Assembly: GCF_003205195.1 (NCBI RefSeq)
Contig: NZ_QJRY01000005.1
Span: forward strand, 334,276 to 398,275
DNA: 64,000 nt
Direction: 5' to 3'
DNA from: Peteryoungia wuzhouensis
GTDB taxonomy: Bacteria > Pseudomonadota > Alphaproteobacteria > Rhizobiales > Rhizobiaceae
Shown here: piece by piece, positions 57,652 to 64,000 of the stretch
How the letters are laid out: the number at the start of each line of letters is the position of its first letter
Position numbering within the stretch: the stretch's first letter is position 1
Translations under genes and position numbers: made by a program
The notes under the pieces: generated by a model
What the model was told of the DNA's origin: nothing
Seen by the model: the letters and a program-made list of their open reading frames with translations, nothing else
Database searches by the model: none

Positions 57652-58065
57652 CTATTCCCGCACCTTCTTCTTCAATCCCTTCGCCACGCTCTGCTCGTCC
57701 TTCAGGTCCTCGAACGCTTCCGGAAAGTTCTTCCGCGCCAGCGGTTCATTCAGCTTCAGCTTGGCAAAATAGGATTGCGGATCGAAGCCGCGTTCGGCCG
57801 CAATCACCTCGCGTCCGAACAGCCGGCAAAGGCGTTCGCCGTCGAGATTGCCGCGCTCGAATGGTTCCGTGCCGAAGAACTGCCAGAGTGCTTGGACGAA
57901 GCCGAGGTCGGCCAGCGCCACCGTCTTGTCCATCGTGCGGTGGCGGGGCCAGTTGGTGAGCGGCGTCACCTTCGGGTTCGGCCGGCGGATCGTGAACTGC
58001 CATTGCGTTCCGGGCAGGCCGAGCGGAAAGCCCTGGTGTTTCGGCATGAGCGGGTCCTTGGCCAT
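57652..58065 (-). CDS. Unknown protein, paralog of the next gene
   Basis: Soluble protein of 137 residues. I do not recognise a family. It begins MAKDPLMPKHQGFPLGLPGTQWQFTIRRPNP-type sequence (broken at 20 residues here) and contains EPFERGNLDGERLCRLFGRE, then SYFAKLKLNEPLARKNFPEAF. The C-terminus is lysine-rich (KGLKKKVRE). The gene directly upstream encodes a clear paralog. The ATG at 58065 lies five bases after the paralog's stop; an internal ATG at 58047 is possible. Confidence 0.7.
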   Translation of the reverse strand: MAKDPLMPKHQGFPLGLPGTQWQFTIRRPNPKVTPLTNWPRHRTMDKTVALADLGFVQALWQFFGTEPFERGNLDGERLCRLFGREVIAAERGFDPQSYFAKLKLNEPLARKNFPEAFEDLKDEQSVAKGLKKKVRE

Positions 58066-58069
58066 CCGT

Positions 58070-58447
58070 TTAGACCTCGAACACGTCGTCGAAGGATTCG
58101 GGGAAGTTCTTGCGCGCCACCTTCTCGTCGATGACGAGCATGGCTTCGTAAGAGAGCGGGTCGAATTCCTTGGTGGCGGACACGACCTCGCGGCCGAAGA
58201 GCAGGCTCAAACGCGCGGCGTCCAGATTGCCACGCTCGAAAGGCTCCGCCCCGAAATGGTGCCAGAGCGCATGCAGGAAGGCCGCGTCGATGCGGTGTTC
58301 CTTGGTGCCTGGTCTCGCCTTTCTTGGCAGGGCCTTGATCGGGGTCACGCCGCGCGGATTGGCGCGGCGGATGGTGAATTGCACGCCAGTGCCCGGCATG
58401 CCGCCGGGAAATCCGCGATGTTTCGTCATGTCGGGCAGACTGGCCAT
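58070..58447 (-). CDS. Unknown protein, paralog of the previous gene
   Basis: Soluble protein of 125 residues that shares most of its length with the downstream neighbour: KHRGFPGGMPGTGVQFTIRR, HALWHHFGAEPFERGNLD, LFGREVVSATKEFDP and ARKNFPESFDD. AAGGAGATCATC precedes the ATG, a strong ribosome site. It lies 10 bases behind the glutathione transferase gene. Tandem duplication with divergence is the simplest origin. No function can be given. Confidence 0.72.
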   Translation of the reverse strand: MASLPDMTKHRGFPGGMPGTGVQFTIRRANPRGVTPIKALPRKARPGTKEHRIDAAFLHALWHHFGAEPFERGNLDAARLSLLFGREVVSATKEFDPLSYEAMLVIDEKVARKNFPESFDDVFEV

Positions 58448-58457
58448 GATGATCTCC

Positions 58458-59369
58458 TTACGCCTTCTCGATCTTGTCCTGCGTCTTCGTGTCGAAGTCG
58501 GAGGCGTCGTGACGTTCATGCAGCTGTTCGGAAAGCGGGCCGGAGGTCTTGTTGACCATGATGCCGCGCTTGAGGGCGGGACGGGCAGCCAGCTGCCTTG
58601 CCCAGCGCAGGACATGCGCATATTCATGGGTCGACAGGAACGTGCCGGCATCGGCATAGGATTCGTCCAGCGCCAAGCGGCCATACCAGGGCCAGATCGC
58701 CATGTCGGCGATGGTGTAGTCCTTGCCTGCGACAAACTCGTTGTCGGCGAGCTGGCGGTTGAGCACGTCGAGCTGGCGCTTGGCCTCCATGGCGTAACGA
58801 TCGATCGCGTACTGGATCTTCATCGGCGCATAGGAGAAGAAGTGGCCGAAACCGCCACCGACGAAGGGGGCCGAGCCCATCTGCCAGAAGAGCCAGTTGA
58901 GCGCTTCAGCGCGGGCGCGGGTTTCCGACGGCAGGAAGGCACCGAATTTTTCCGCCAGATAGGTCATGATCGAGGCTGACTCGAACAGGCGGATCGGCTT
59001 GCCGCCATCGACAGGTGCATGGTCGGCGAGCGCCGGGATCTTCGAATTCGGGTTGATCTCGACAAAGCCGGAGCCGAACTGGTCGCCCTTGCCGATATTG
59101 ATCAGCCAGGCATCGTATTCAGCGCCGTCATGACCTGCTGCCAGCAGTTCTTCCAGAAGAATCGTCACCTTCTGGCCGTTCGGCGTTGCCAGCGAATAGA
59201 GCTGCAGCGGATGTCTGCCCACCTGAAGCTCGACCTCCGTCTGCGCGCCGGCCGTCGGGCGGTTGATGCTGGCGAACTGGCCGCCATTGCCGGGCTCCCA
59301 GGTCCAGACCTTCGGGGGCACGTAGCCGGCTGGCAGGTTCTTCTCGGGCGGGATTTTTTCGTCGGTCAT
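58458..59369 (-). CDS. yghU: YghU-like glutathione transferase / disulfide-bond oxidoreductase
   Basis: Glutathione-transferase-fold protein of 303 residues. It has the long N-terminal extension with YVPPKVWTWEPGNGGQFASINRPTAG typical of YghU (broken at the domain edge), the thioredoxin domain with LYSLATPNGQKVTILLEELL, the glutathione-binding NPNSKIPAL and FESASIMTYLAEK. The C-terminal helical domain has DYTIADMAIWPWYG. Activity as a GSH-dependent disulfide reductase is known from E. coli YghU. A place within a propionyl-CoA locus has no obvious reason. Confidence 0.88.
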   Translation of the reverse strand: MTDEKIPPEKNLPAGYVPPKVWTWEPGNGGQFASINRPTAGAQTEVELQVGRHPLQLYSLATPNGQKVTILLEELLAAGHDGAEYDAWLINIGKGDQFGSGFVEINPNSKIPALADHAPVDGGKPIRLFESASIMTYLAEKFGAFLPSETRARAEALNWLFWQMGSAPFVGGGFGHFFSYAPMKIQYAIDRYAMEAKRQLDVLNRQLADNEFVAGKDYTIADMAIWPWYGRLALDESYADAGTFLSTHEYAHVLRWARQLAARPALKRGIMVNKTSGPLSEQLHERHDASDFDTKTQDKIEKA

Positions 59370-59478
59370 GAAATCGGATCCTTGTTTGGTGGGGGCGCGA
59401 ACAGCGCTACAGGGTTCTATATAGGCGATGATGGCGCTTCGCCTCAGCCCCTATTCTGTCGTTCGTCGTCCGTCCACC

Positions 59479-59766
59479 TTACTCCGCAGCTTCTGCGGGC
59501 GGTTTCGCGCCCGGATATTTTTGGCCTTTCAGCATCCCGTCGATGCTGAGATCTTCATCGAGTTCTGGCCAATGAACGCCCGAGGGCGAAAGCTCGATGC
59601 GGTTTCGCGCTTCCGTGTTCGCCGCCAGCAGCGGCGGATACCACCACAAAGGCGTCGAGAGCTTCAGTCCATTCGCAAGCACGACAATCAGCTCGCTGTC
59701 GCTGCATGTCGCCTCAACCGGTTCGAACTCTTCCCAGCTCTCATCCGAAATAGCGCTTCCAGGCAT
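59479..59766 (-). CDS. DUF2442 protein (second copy)
   Basis: Protein of 95 residues, paralogous to the copy at 57145-57429: ANGLKLSTPLWWYPPLLAAN corresponds to the same core, and the end PPAEAAE matches PPAQAAE. The ATG at 59766 is chosen from an AAGGAG five bases ahead; an upstream ATG at 59790 lacks one. It overlaps the DUF4160 stop by 26 bases, the same architecture as in the first pair. Confidence 0.78.
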   Translation of the reverse strand: MPGSAISDESWEEFEPVEATCSDSELIVVLANGLKLSTPLWWYPPLLAANTEARNRIELSPSGVHWPELDEDLSIDGMLKGQKYPGAKPPAEAAE

Positions 59767-59974
59767 CAATGAACTCCTTCCGATGTTCATTCACGACATC
59801 AATGATGGCGTTGACCTCGTGATCTGCCACTCGGCGATTATACGCCACGCGCACGGGATCTAGCCACAGTTTCAGTTCCTTGCGATCCTTCCGGACATGG
59901 ATGTGAGGCGGTCCGGCCCGATCCAGGCTGAAAAACAAGAATTTCCAGCCTTTCCATTCGAAGATCGTCGGCAT
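59741..59974 (-). CDS. DUF4160 protein (second copy)
   Basis: Protein of 77 residues, paralog of the copy at 57410-57646. It shares MPT..WKG, PPHIHVRKDRKELKLWL, HEVNAIIDVVNEHR and the closing AW...FG. GAAGGCGAG precedes the ATG at 59974, which gives the same N-terminus as the first copy; an earlier in-frame start would add 33 arginine-rich residues. It lies 34 bases behind pccB. Confidence 0.8.
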   Translation of the reverse strand: MPTIFEWKGWKFLFFSLDRAGPPHIHVRKDRKELKLWLDPVRVAYNRRVADHEVNAIIDVVNEHRKEFIDAWKRYFG

Positions 59975-60008
59975 CTCGCCTTCCTCACACAGAGCCTCAC
60001 AATGGGCC

Positions 60009-61541
60009 TCACAGCGGGATCGTGTCGTGTTTCTTCCAATGCGTGCCGACCTGCTTGTTGTGGAGGCTCGCAAAAGCCTTGGCTATGCGGCGGCGCGAGG
60101 AATGCGGCATGATCACTTCGTCGATGAAGCCGCGTTCGGCCGCCTTGAAGGGGTTGGCGAAGTTGACTTCGTACTCCCTGGTCCGCGCCGCGATCTTTTC
60201 GGCATCGCCGAGTTCCGAGCGGTAGAGGATCTCGGTCGCCCCCTTGGCGCCCATGACGGCGATTTCGGCCGTCGGCCAGGCATAGTTGATGTCGGCGCCG
60301 ATATGTTTGGAGGCCATGACGTCATAGGCGCCGCCATAGGCCTTGCGGGTGATGAGGGTCACCATCGGCACGGTCGCCTGGCTGTAAGCGAAGAGGAGTT
60401 TCGCGCCGTGCTTGATGACGCCGCCATATTCCTGGGCTGTGCCGGGGAGGAAGCCGGGCACGTCGACCAGCGTCAGGATCGGGATTGAAAAGGCATCGCA
60501 GAAGCGGACGAAGCGGGCGGCCTTGCGTGATGAATCGATGTCGAGGCAGCCGGCGAGCACCATGGGCTGGTTGGCAACGACGCCGACCGTCTGGCCTTCC
60601 ATCCGGATGAAGCCGGTGATGATGTTCTTCGCAAAGGCTTCCTGGATCTCGAAGAAATCGCCTTCGTCGGCCAGCGCGTAGATCAGCTCCTTCATGTCAT
60701 AGGGCTTGTTGGAACTGTCCGGGATCAGCGTGTCTAACCGCATTTCGACGCGGGCCGGATCGTCATGGAAGGGGCGGACCGGCGGCTTTTCGCGGTTGTT
60801 CAAGGGCAGGAAATCGAAGAGCAGGCGGACCTGTTCCAGCGCTTCCACGTCATTTTCATAGGCGCCATCGGCGACGGAGGATTTTTTGGTGTGCGTCGAG
60901 GCGCCGCCCAGTTCTTCCGCCGTGACGATCTCGTTGGTGACGGTCTTCACCACGTCTGGGCCGGTGACAAACATGTAGGAGCTATCGCGCACCATGAAGA
61001 TGAAATCGGTCATGGCGGGCGAATAGACGGCGCCACCGGCGCAGGGGCCCATGATGACGGAGATCTGCGGGATGACGCCTGACGCATCGACATTGCGCTT
61101 GAAGACATCGGCATAACCGGCGAGCGAGGCGACACCTTCCTGGATGCGGGCGCCGCCCGAGTCATTCAGCCCGATGACCGGTGCGCCCACCTTCATTGCC
61201 ATGTCCATGATCTTGCAGATCTTCTGGGCATGGGTTTCGGACAGCGAACCGCCGAGCACGGTAAAATCCTGGGAGAAGACATAGACCTGGCGGCCATTGA
61301 TCGTGCCCCAGCCGGTGACGACGCCATCACCCGGCACCTTCTGCTCGGCCATGCCGAAATCGGTGCAGCGATGGGTGACATACATGTCGTATTCTTCGAA
61401 CGAGCCTTCGTCGAGCAGGACCTCGATGCGCTCGCGGGCGGTCAGCTTGCCCTTGCCGTGCTGGGCGGCAATGCGCTTTTCGCCGCCGCCGAGGCGGGCC
61501 TCGTCGCGACGGGCTTCGAGCTGGTCCAGGATCGTCGACAT
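60009..61541 (-). CDS. pccB: Propionyl-CoA carboxylase, carboxyltransferase beta subunit
   Basis: Carboxyltransferase of 510 residues. The two crotonase-like halves show [22 protein letters not shown] with the CoA/biotin oxyanion region, [17 protein letters not shown], and in the second half [24 protein letters not shown] and [13 protein letters not shown]. It transfers carboxyl from biotin on PccA to propionyl-CoA. The ATG at 61541 follows GGAGGA. It is divergent from pccR over a 133-base region with ScfR-type boxes. It heads a long minus-strand gene series ending in pccA. Confidence 0.95.
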   Translation of the reverse strand: MSTILDQLEARRDEARLGGGEKRIAAQHGKGKLTARERIEVLLDEGSFEEYDMYVTHRCTDFGMAEQKVPGDGVVTGWGTINGRQVYVFSQDFTVLGGSLSETHAQKICKIMDMAMKVGAPVIGLNDSGGARIQEGVASLAGYADVFKRNVDASGVIPQISVIMGPCAGGAVYSPAMTDFIFMVRDSSYMFVTGPDVVKTVTNEIVTAEELGGASTHTKKSSVADGAYENDVEALEQVRLLFDFLPLNNREKPPVRPFHDDPARVEMRLDTLIPDSSNKPYDMKELIYALADEGDFFEIQEAFAKNIITGFIRMEGQTVGVVANQPMVLAGCLDIDSSRKAARFVRFCDAFSIPILTLVDVPGFLPGTAQEYGGVIKHGAKLLFAYSQATVPMVTLITRKAYGGAYDVMASKHIGADINYAWPTAEIAVMGAKGATEILYRSELGDAEKIAARTREYEVNFANPFKAAERGFIDEVIMPHSSRRRIAKAFASLHNKQVGTHWKKHDTIPL

Positions 61542-61644
61542 GCTTCCTCCGGAATGATCTGTTTGGCTTTGAGCCTTGTGTGACACCTATTGCACTGTGC
61601 CGCAGAAGAAAACGGTTGAACAGGTGCATCTGTGGATTTATGAA

Positions 61645-61674
61645 TTTGCAAAGTGAAAATTGCGAATTTGCGAA
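61645..61674. promoter_or_regulatory. Putative ScfR/PccR boxes at the pccR start
   Basis: TTTGCAAA (61645-61652), an 8-base perfect palindrome, and TTTGCGAA (61667-61674), one base different, are 22 bases apart. As I recall, TTTGCAAA-type motifs are bound by short-chain acyl-CoA regulators such as PccR of Rhodobacter and PrpR of mycobacteria. The second box touches the pccR ATG; the first is about 100 bases upstream of pccB. Confidence 0.7.
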
Positions 61675-63084
61675 ATGGCCATCGGGAAACTCTTCATCGG
61701 CCGCAAGGTCCGCGACATCCGCCAGGCAAACGGTGCCACCCAGGCGCAATTTGCCGATATGGTCGGCATTTCCACCAGCTATCTCAACCAGATCGAAAAC
61801 AACCAGCGCCCGGTCTCGGCCTCGGTGCTGCTGTCGCTGGCGGAAAAGTTCGGCATCGATATCACCGAGCTGTCCTCCGGCCAGAACGACCGGCTGATGT
61901 CGGCGCTGACGGAGGCGCTGTCCGATCCCTTGTTCGAGACCTATTCGCCGAGCCTGCAGGAGCTGAAGCTCGTTACCCAGAACGCCCCCGGCTTTGCCCA
62001 TGCGCTGATTGCCGCGCATCAGGCCTACAGGCGCGGCAACGAGCAGCTGGCGAGCCTCGACGACCGGCTGGGGGCAGCGCCCAGCCAGGAGGTGACGCCT
62101 TACGACGAGGTGCGCGACTTCTTCCATTTCGTCGACAATTACATCCACGATCTCGACCTCGCCGCCGAGCAGCTGGCGACGGAACTGAAGCTCGGGGAGG
62201 GGGAGAATTACGCAGCCCTTTCAGGCCATCTCGAAGCGCGCCACGGCGTGCGCGTGGTGCGCAGCGAGGCGGGAGACGAGGCGATCCGCCGCTTCGATCC
62301 GGTCGGGCGGATCCTGACCGTCAGCCGCTATGCTTCCGCCCCGACCCGCGATTTCCAGATCGCCATCCAGATCGCGCAGCTCGCGGCGGCCACCAAGATC
62401 GACCAGGTGCTGAAACAGGCGAATTTCCGCAGCGAAGAGGCGGTCGAGATCTGTCGCATGGGGCTCTACAACTATTTCGCCGGCGCGCTGATCCTGCCCT
62501 ATCGCAGCTTCCTCACCGCCGCGCGGGACCTGCGCCACGATATCGAACTGCTCGCCGCCCGTTTCGAGGCCTCGCTGGAGCAGGTCTGCCACCGTCTCTC
62601 GACGCTGCAGCGACCGGGGCTGAAGGGCGTGCCGATCTTCTTTGCCCGCATCGACCGGGCCGGCAACATCACCAAGCGGCACAGTGCGGCCCGCCTGCAG
62701 TTCGCCCGCTTCGGGGCGGCCTGTCCGCTGTGGAATGCCCATCAGGCCTTCGAGATGCCCGGCCGGATCATCCGCCAGACGGCGGAAACGCCCGATGGCG
62801 TGCGCTATCTCTGCATCGCGACGCAAGTGTCAAAAGGCTCCGCCGGCTTCCGCGCCGCCAATCCGCGCTATGCCTTGGCGCTCGGCTGCGAGATCTCCTA
62901 TGCCGGTGCCTTCGTCTATGCCGACGACCTCGACCTCTCCAACCGCGGCGCCTTTGACCCCATCGGCATTTCCTGCCGCATCTGCGAACGCGTCAAATGC
63001 ACCAGCCGCGCCGTGCCGCCGCTGAAAAGGAAGCTGGTGGTGGATCATCGGGTTAGGAACCCGATGCCGTATGAGATTGAGTGA
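61675..63084 (+). CDS. pccR: Short-chain acyl-CoA regulator (ScfR family) of propionyl-CoA carboxylase
   Basis: Regulator of 469 residues. An N-terminal XRE helix-turn-helix (GRKVRDIRQANGATQAQFADMVGISTSYLNQIENNQRPVS split over residues 8-47) is followed by a middle peptidase-like domain (DUF955 remnant) and the C-terminal DUF2083 with a cysteine cluster (GCEISYAG ... CRICERVKC). In Rhodobacter such a protein activates pccB when propionyl-CoA is available. The ATG at 61675 gives the family N-terminus, yet no Shine-Dalgarno precedes it, so the transcript may be leaderless or start at an upstream TTG (61660). Divergent from pccB. Confidence 0.87.
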   Translation: MAIGKLFIGRKVRDIRQANGATQAQFADMVGISTSYLNQIENNQRPVSASVLLSLAEKFGIDITELSSGQNDRLMSALTEALSDPLFETYSPSLQELKLVTQNAPGFAHALIAAHQAYRRGNEQLASLDDRLGAAPSQEVTPYDEVRDFFHFVDNYIHDLDLAAEQLATELKLGEGENYAALSGHLEARHGVRVVRSEAGDEAIRRFDPVGRILTVSRYASAPTRDFQIAIQIAQLAAATKIDQVLKQANFRSEEAVEICRMGLYNYFAGALILPYRSFLTAARDLRHDIELLAARFEASLEQVCHRLSTLQRPGLKGVPIFFARIDRAGNITKRHSAARLQFARFGAACPLWNAHQAFEMPGRIIRQTAETPDGVRYLCIATQVSKGSAGFRAANPRYALALGCEISYAGAFVYADDLDLSNRGAFDPIGISCRICERVKCTSRAVPPLKRKLVVDHRVRNPMPYEIE

Positions 63085-63173
63085 GGTGTGACTCTCGCTG
63101 GGACCAGGCACATCGTCGGCTGCATTCGGCCCAAACCGGTCATGCGCCGCCGCAAGAGTGTCGCTTCGCGCGA

Positions 63174-63578
63174 CTATGGATAGACGCCGTACAGATTCAA
63201 ATAGTGAAGCAAGTCTGGCGTGAGCGGAAGCTCGGAAAGCTCGTCATTCCTGAACCAACCAATGGCTGCGGCATCGTCGCCGGCGGAGGCTTCCCCGGAG
63301 ATTTTTTCGGCCAAGAAATCGTGAATTTCATAGATGCCTCCTTTGCCGTCGGGGACATGCAATCTTCCCAGCTCATTGACGATCTTGATCACCAGCCCTG
63401 TTTCCTCGAAGGTCTCACGGATTGCAGCCAGCTCCAATGTTTCGCCAGGATCGACGCGCCCACCGGGCAAGGTCCAGCATCCTTTATCTGGCGGGTTGGC
63501 CCGTTGAACCAGAAGGATGCGCTTCTGCCCATCGAGAATTACGGCGCTAGCTGCTAAGATTGGTGTCTGATCCATCAT
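63174..63578 (-). CDS. Nudix hydrolase
   Basis: Nudix-fold pyrophosphohydrolase of 134 residues. The Nudix box is GGRVDPGETLELAAIRETFEETGL split at the loop (G-x5-E-x7-R-E-x2-E-E-x-G), with all metal-binding glutamates intact. The N-terminal AASAVILDGQKRILLVQRANPP is typical of ADP-ribose or NUDT1-like members. The substrate is unknown. MMDQ gives two possible starts. It lies 29 bases behind the MFS gene. Confidence 0.87.
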   Translation of the reverse strand: MMDQTPILAASAVILDGQKRILLVQRANPPDKGCWTLPGGRVDPGETLELAAIRETFEETGLVIKIVNELGRLHVPDGKGGIYEIHDFLAEKISGEASAGDDAAAIGWFRNDELSELPLTPDLLHYLNLYGVYP

Positions 63579-63607
63579 TGATCGTTCCAGGCAAGGCAGG
63601 TTGTAAG

Positions 63608-64000
63608 TTATGTCGTAGCTATGGAGCTATGCTTCTCGGCGAGCGCAGCGAGAACCGACGCCATTAGCGCGAACGCGGTGGAAAGAAGCATGATGATAAA
63701 CAGCGCATAGGGTGCGTTGCCCTCTGTCAGCACGGCGCCCGTGATCGAGGCTAGGGTAGCCCCACCTGCAAGCGTAATCGCGCCGGCCAGTCCGGCTGCA
63801 CTGCCAGCAAGGTTAGGTCGAACGGAGAGAGCACCGGCATTGGCGCTCGGCATGGTCAAGCCATTGCCAATGCCAACCAGAATGCAAGGGCCCAGCAACG
63901 CAACTACATTCCTCACGTCAGCGAAAAGCAGGGTCAGGCAAATCGCAGGACCACTGCAAGCAATAATCCGCCCGATGATCATCATGGTCGTTAGGGGAAA
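63608..64000 (-). CDS. MFS transporter, C-terminal part (5' end beyond the window)
   Basis: The frame is open to base 64000, so about 130 C-terminal residues are visible. Four hydrophobic helices can be seen (ACSGPAICLTLLFA; LLGPCILVGIGNGLTMPSANAGAL; GLAGAITLAGGATLASITGAVL; LFIIMLLSTAFALMASVLAAL). NAGALSVRPNLAGSAAGLAGA is typical of Bcr/CflA-type drug efflux MFS proteins. Substrate is unknown; identity is limited by the truncation. Confidence 0.8.
   Translation of the reverse strand, partial: FPLTTMMIIGRIIACSGPAICLTLLFADVRNVVALLGPCILVGIGNGLTMPSANAGALSVRPNLAGSAAGLAGAITLAGGATLASITGAVLTEGNAPYALFIIMLLSTAFALMASVLAALAEKHSSIATT

Overview
This is 64 kb of GC-rich, gene-dense chromosome- or megaplasmid-like DNA whose gene content and order point to a member of the Rhizobiaceae (Hyphomicrobiales, Alphaproteobacteria). 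The reasons are the pcaQ/pcaDCHGB arrangement with a typical PcaQ box, the thuR/thuEFGKAB trehalose operon, the idhA / iolR-iolCDEB inositol cluster, a DUF982 gene, an EcfG-type general-stress promoter and two palindromic intergenic repeats of a rhizobial kind. I cannot name the genus. I saw no rRNA, tRNA, CRISPR array, transposase or phage gene. The window cuts a diguanylate cyclase gene at its left edge and an MFS transporter gene at its right edge.

Layout. 1-1.9 kb: GGDEF protein and a secreted DUF922 protein. 1.9-10.1 kb: a complete protocatechuate branch of the beta-ketoadipate pathway in two operons (pcaIJF with IclR-type pcaR; pcaDCHGB with LysR-type pcaQ), each with a recognisable operator. 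10.1-10.4 kb: a MITE-like inverted-repeat element whose ends provide the stop codons of both flanking genes. 10.4-12.7 kb: ECF sigma factor, zinc-finger anti-sigma factor, DUF3429 membrane protein and a renalase-like flavoprotein. 12.8-17.8 kb: a LysR regulator diverging from dabB-dabA, an energy-coupled inorganic carbon (DAB) transporter. 18.0-20.6 kb: a chemoreceptor. 20.6-27.2 kb: tctDE two-component system plus an extra periplasmic binding protein, diverging from the tricarboxylate transporter tctCBA. 27.3-39.2 kb: a trehalose region, with treY (synthesis, under a stress promoter), a PfkB kinase and thuR, and thuEFGKAB (uptake and 3-keto catabolism of trehalose-type disaccharides). 39.3-47.3 kb: inositol catabolism. 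47.4-52.0 kb: a DUF3833 protein, a BaiN-like flavoprotein, an aminotransferase and a GMC oxidoreductase. 52.1-63.1 kb: propionyl-CoA assimilation (methylmalonyl-CoA mutase, pccA, pccB and ScfR-type pccR). This locus is interspersed with a ParDE toxin-antitoxin module, a palindromic repeat, two paralogous DUF4160-DUF2442 gene pairs, a tandem pair of unknown paralogs and a YghU-like glutathione transferase. 63.2-64 kb: a Nudix hydrolase and the C-terminal part of an MFS transporter.

The genes describe a heterotroph adapted to plant and soil carbon: aromatic acids, tricarboxylates, trehalose-type sugars and inositol. Each is controlled by its own local regulator, and propionyl-CoA is fed to succinyl-CoA. 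The least explained parts are the accessory genes inside the pcc/mut locus, the DAB transporter in what looks like a heterotroph, the extra binding protein fused by overlap to the tctDE operon, and the inverted-repeat element at 10.1 kb.
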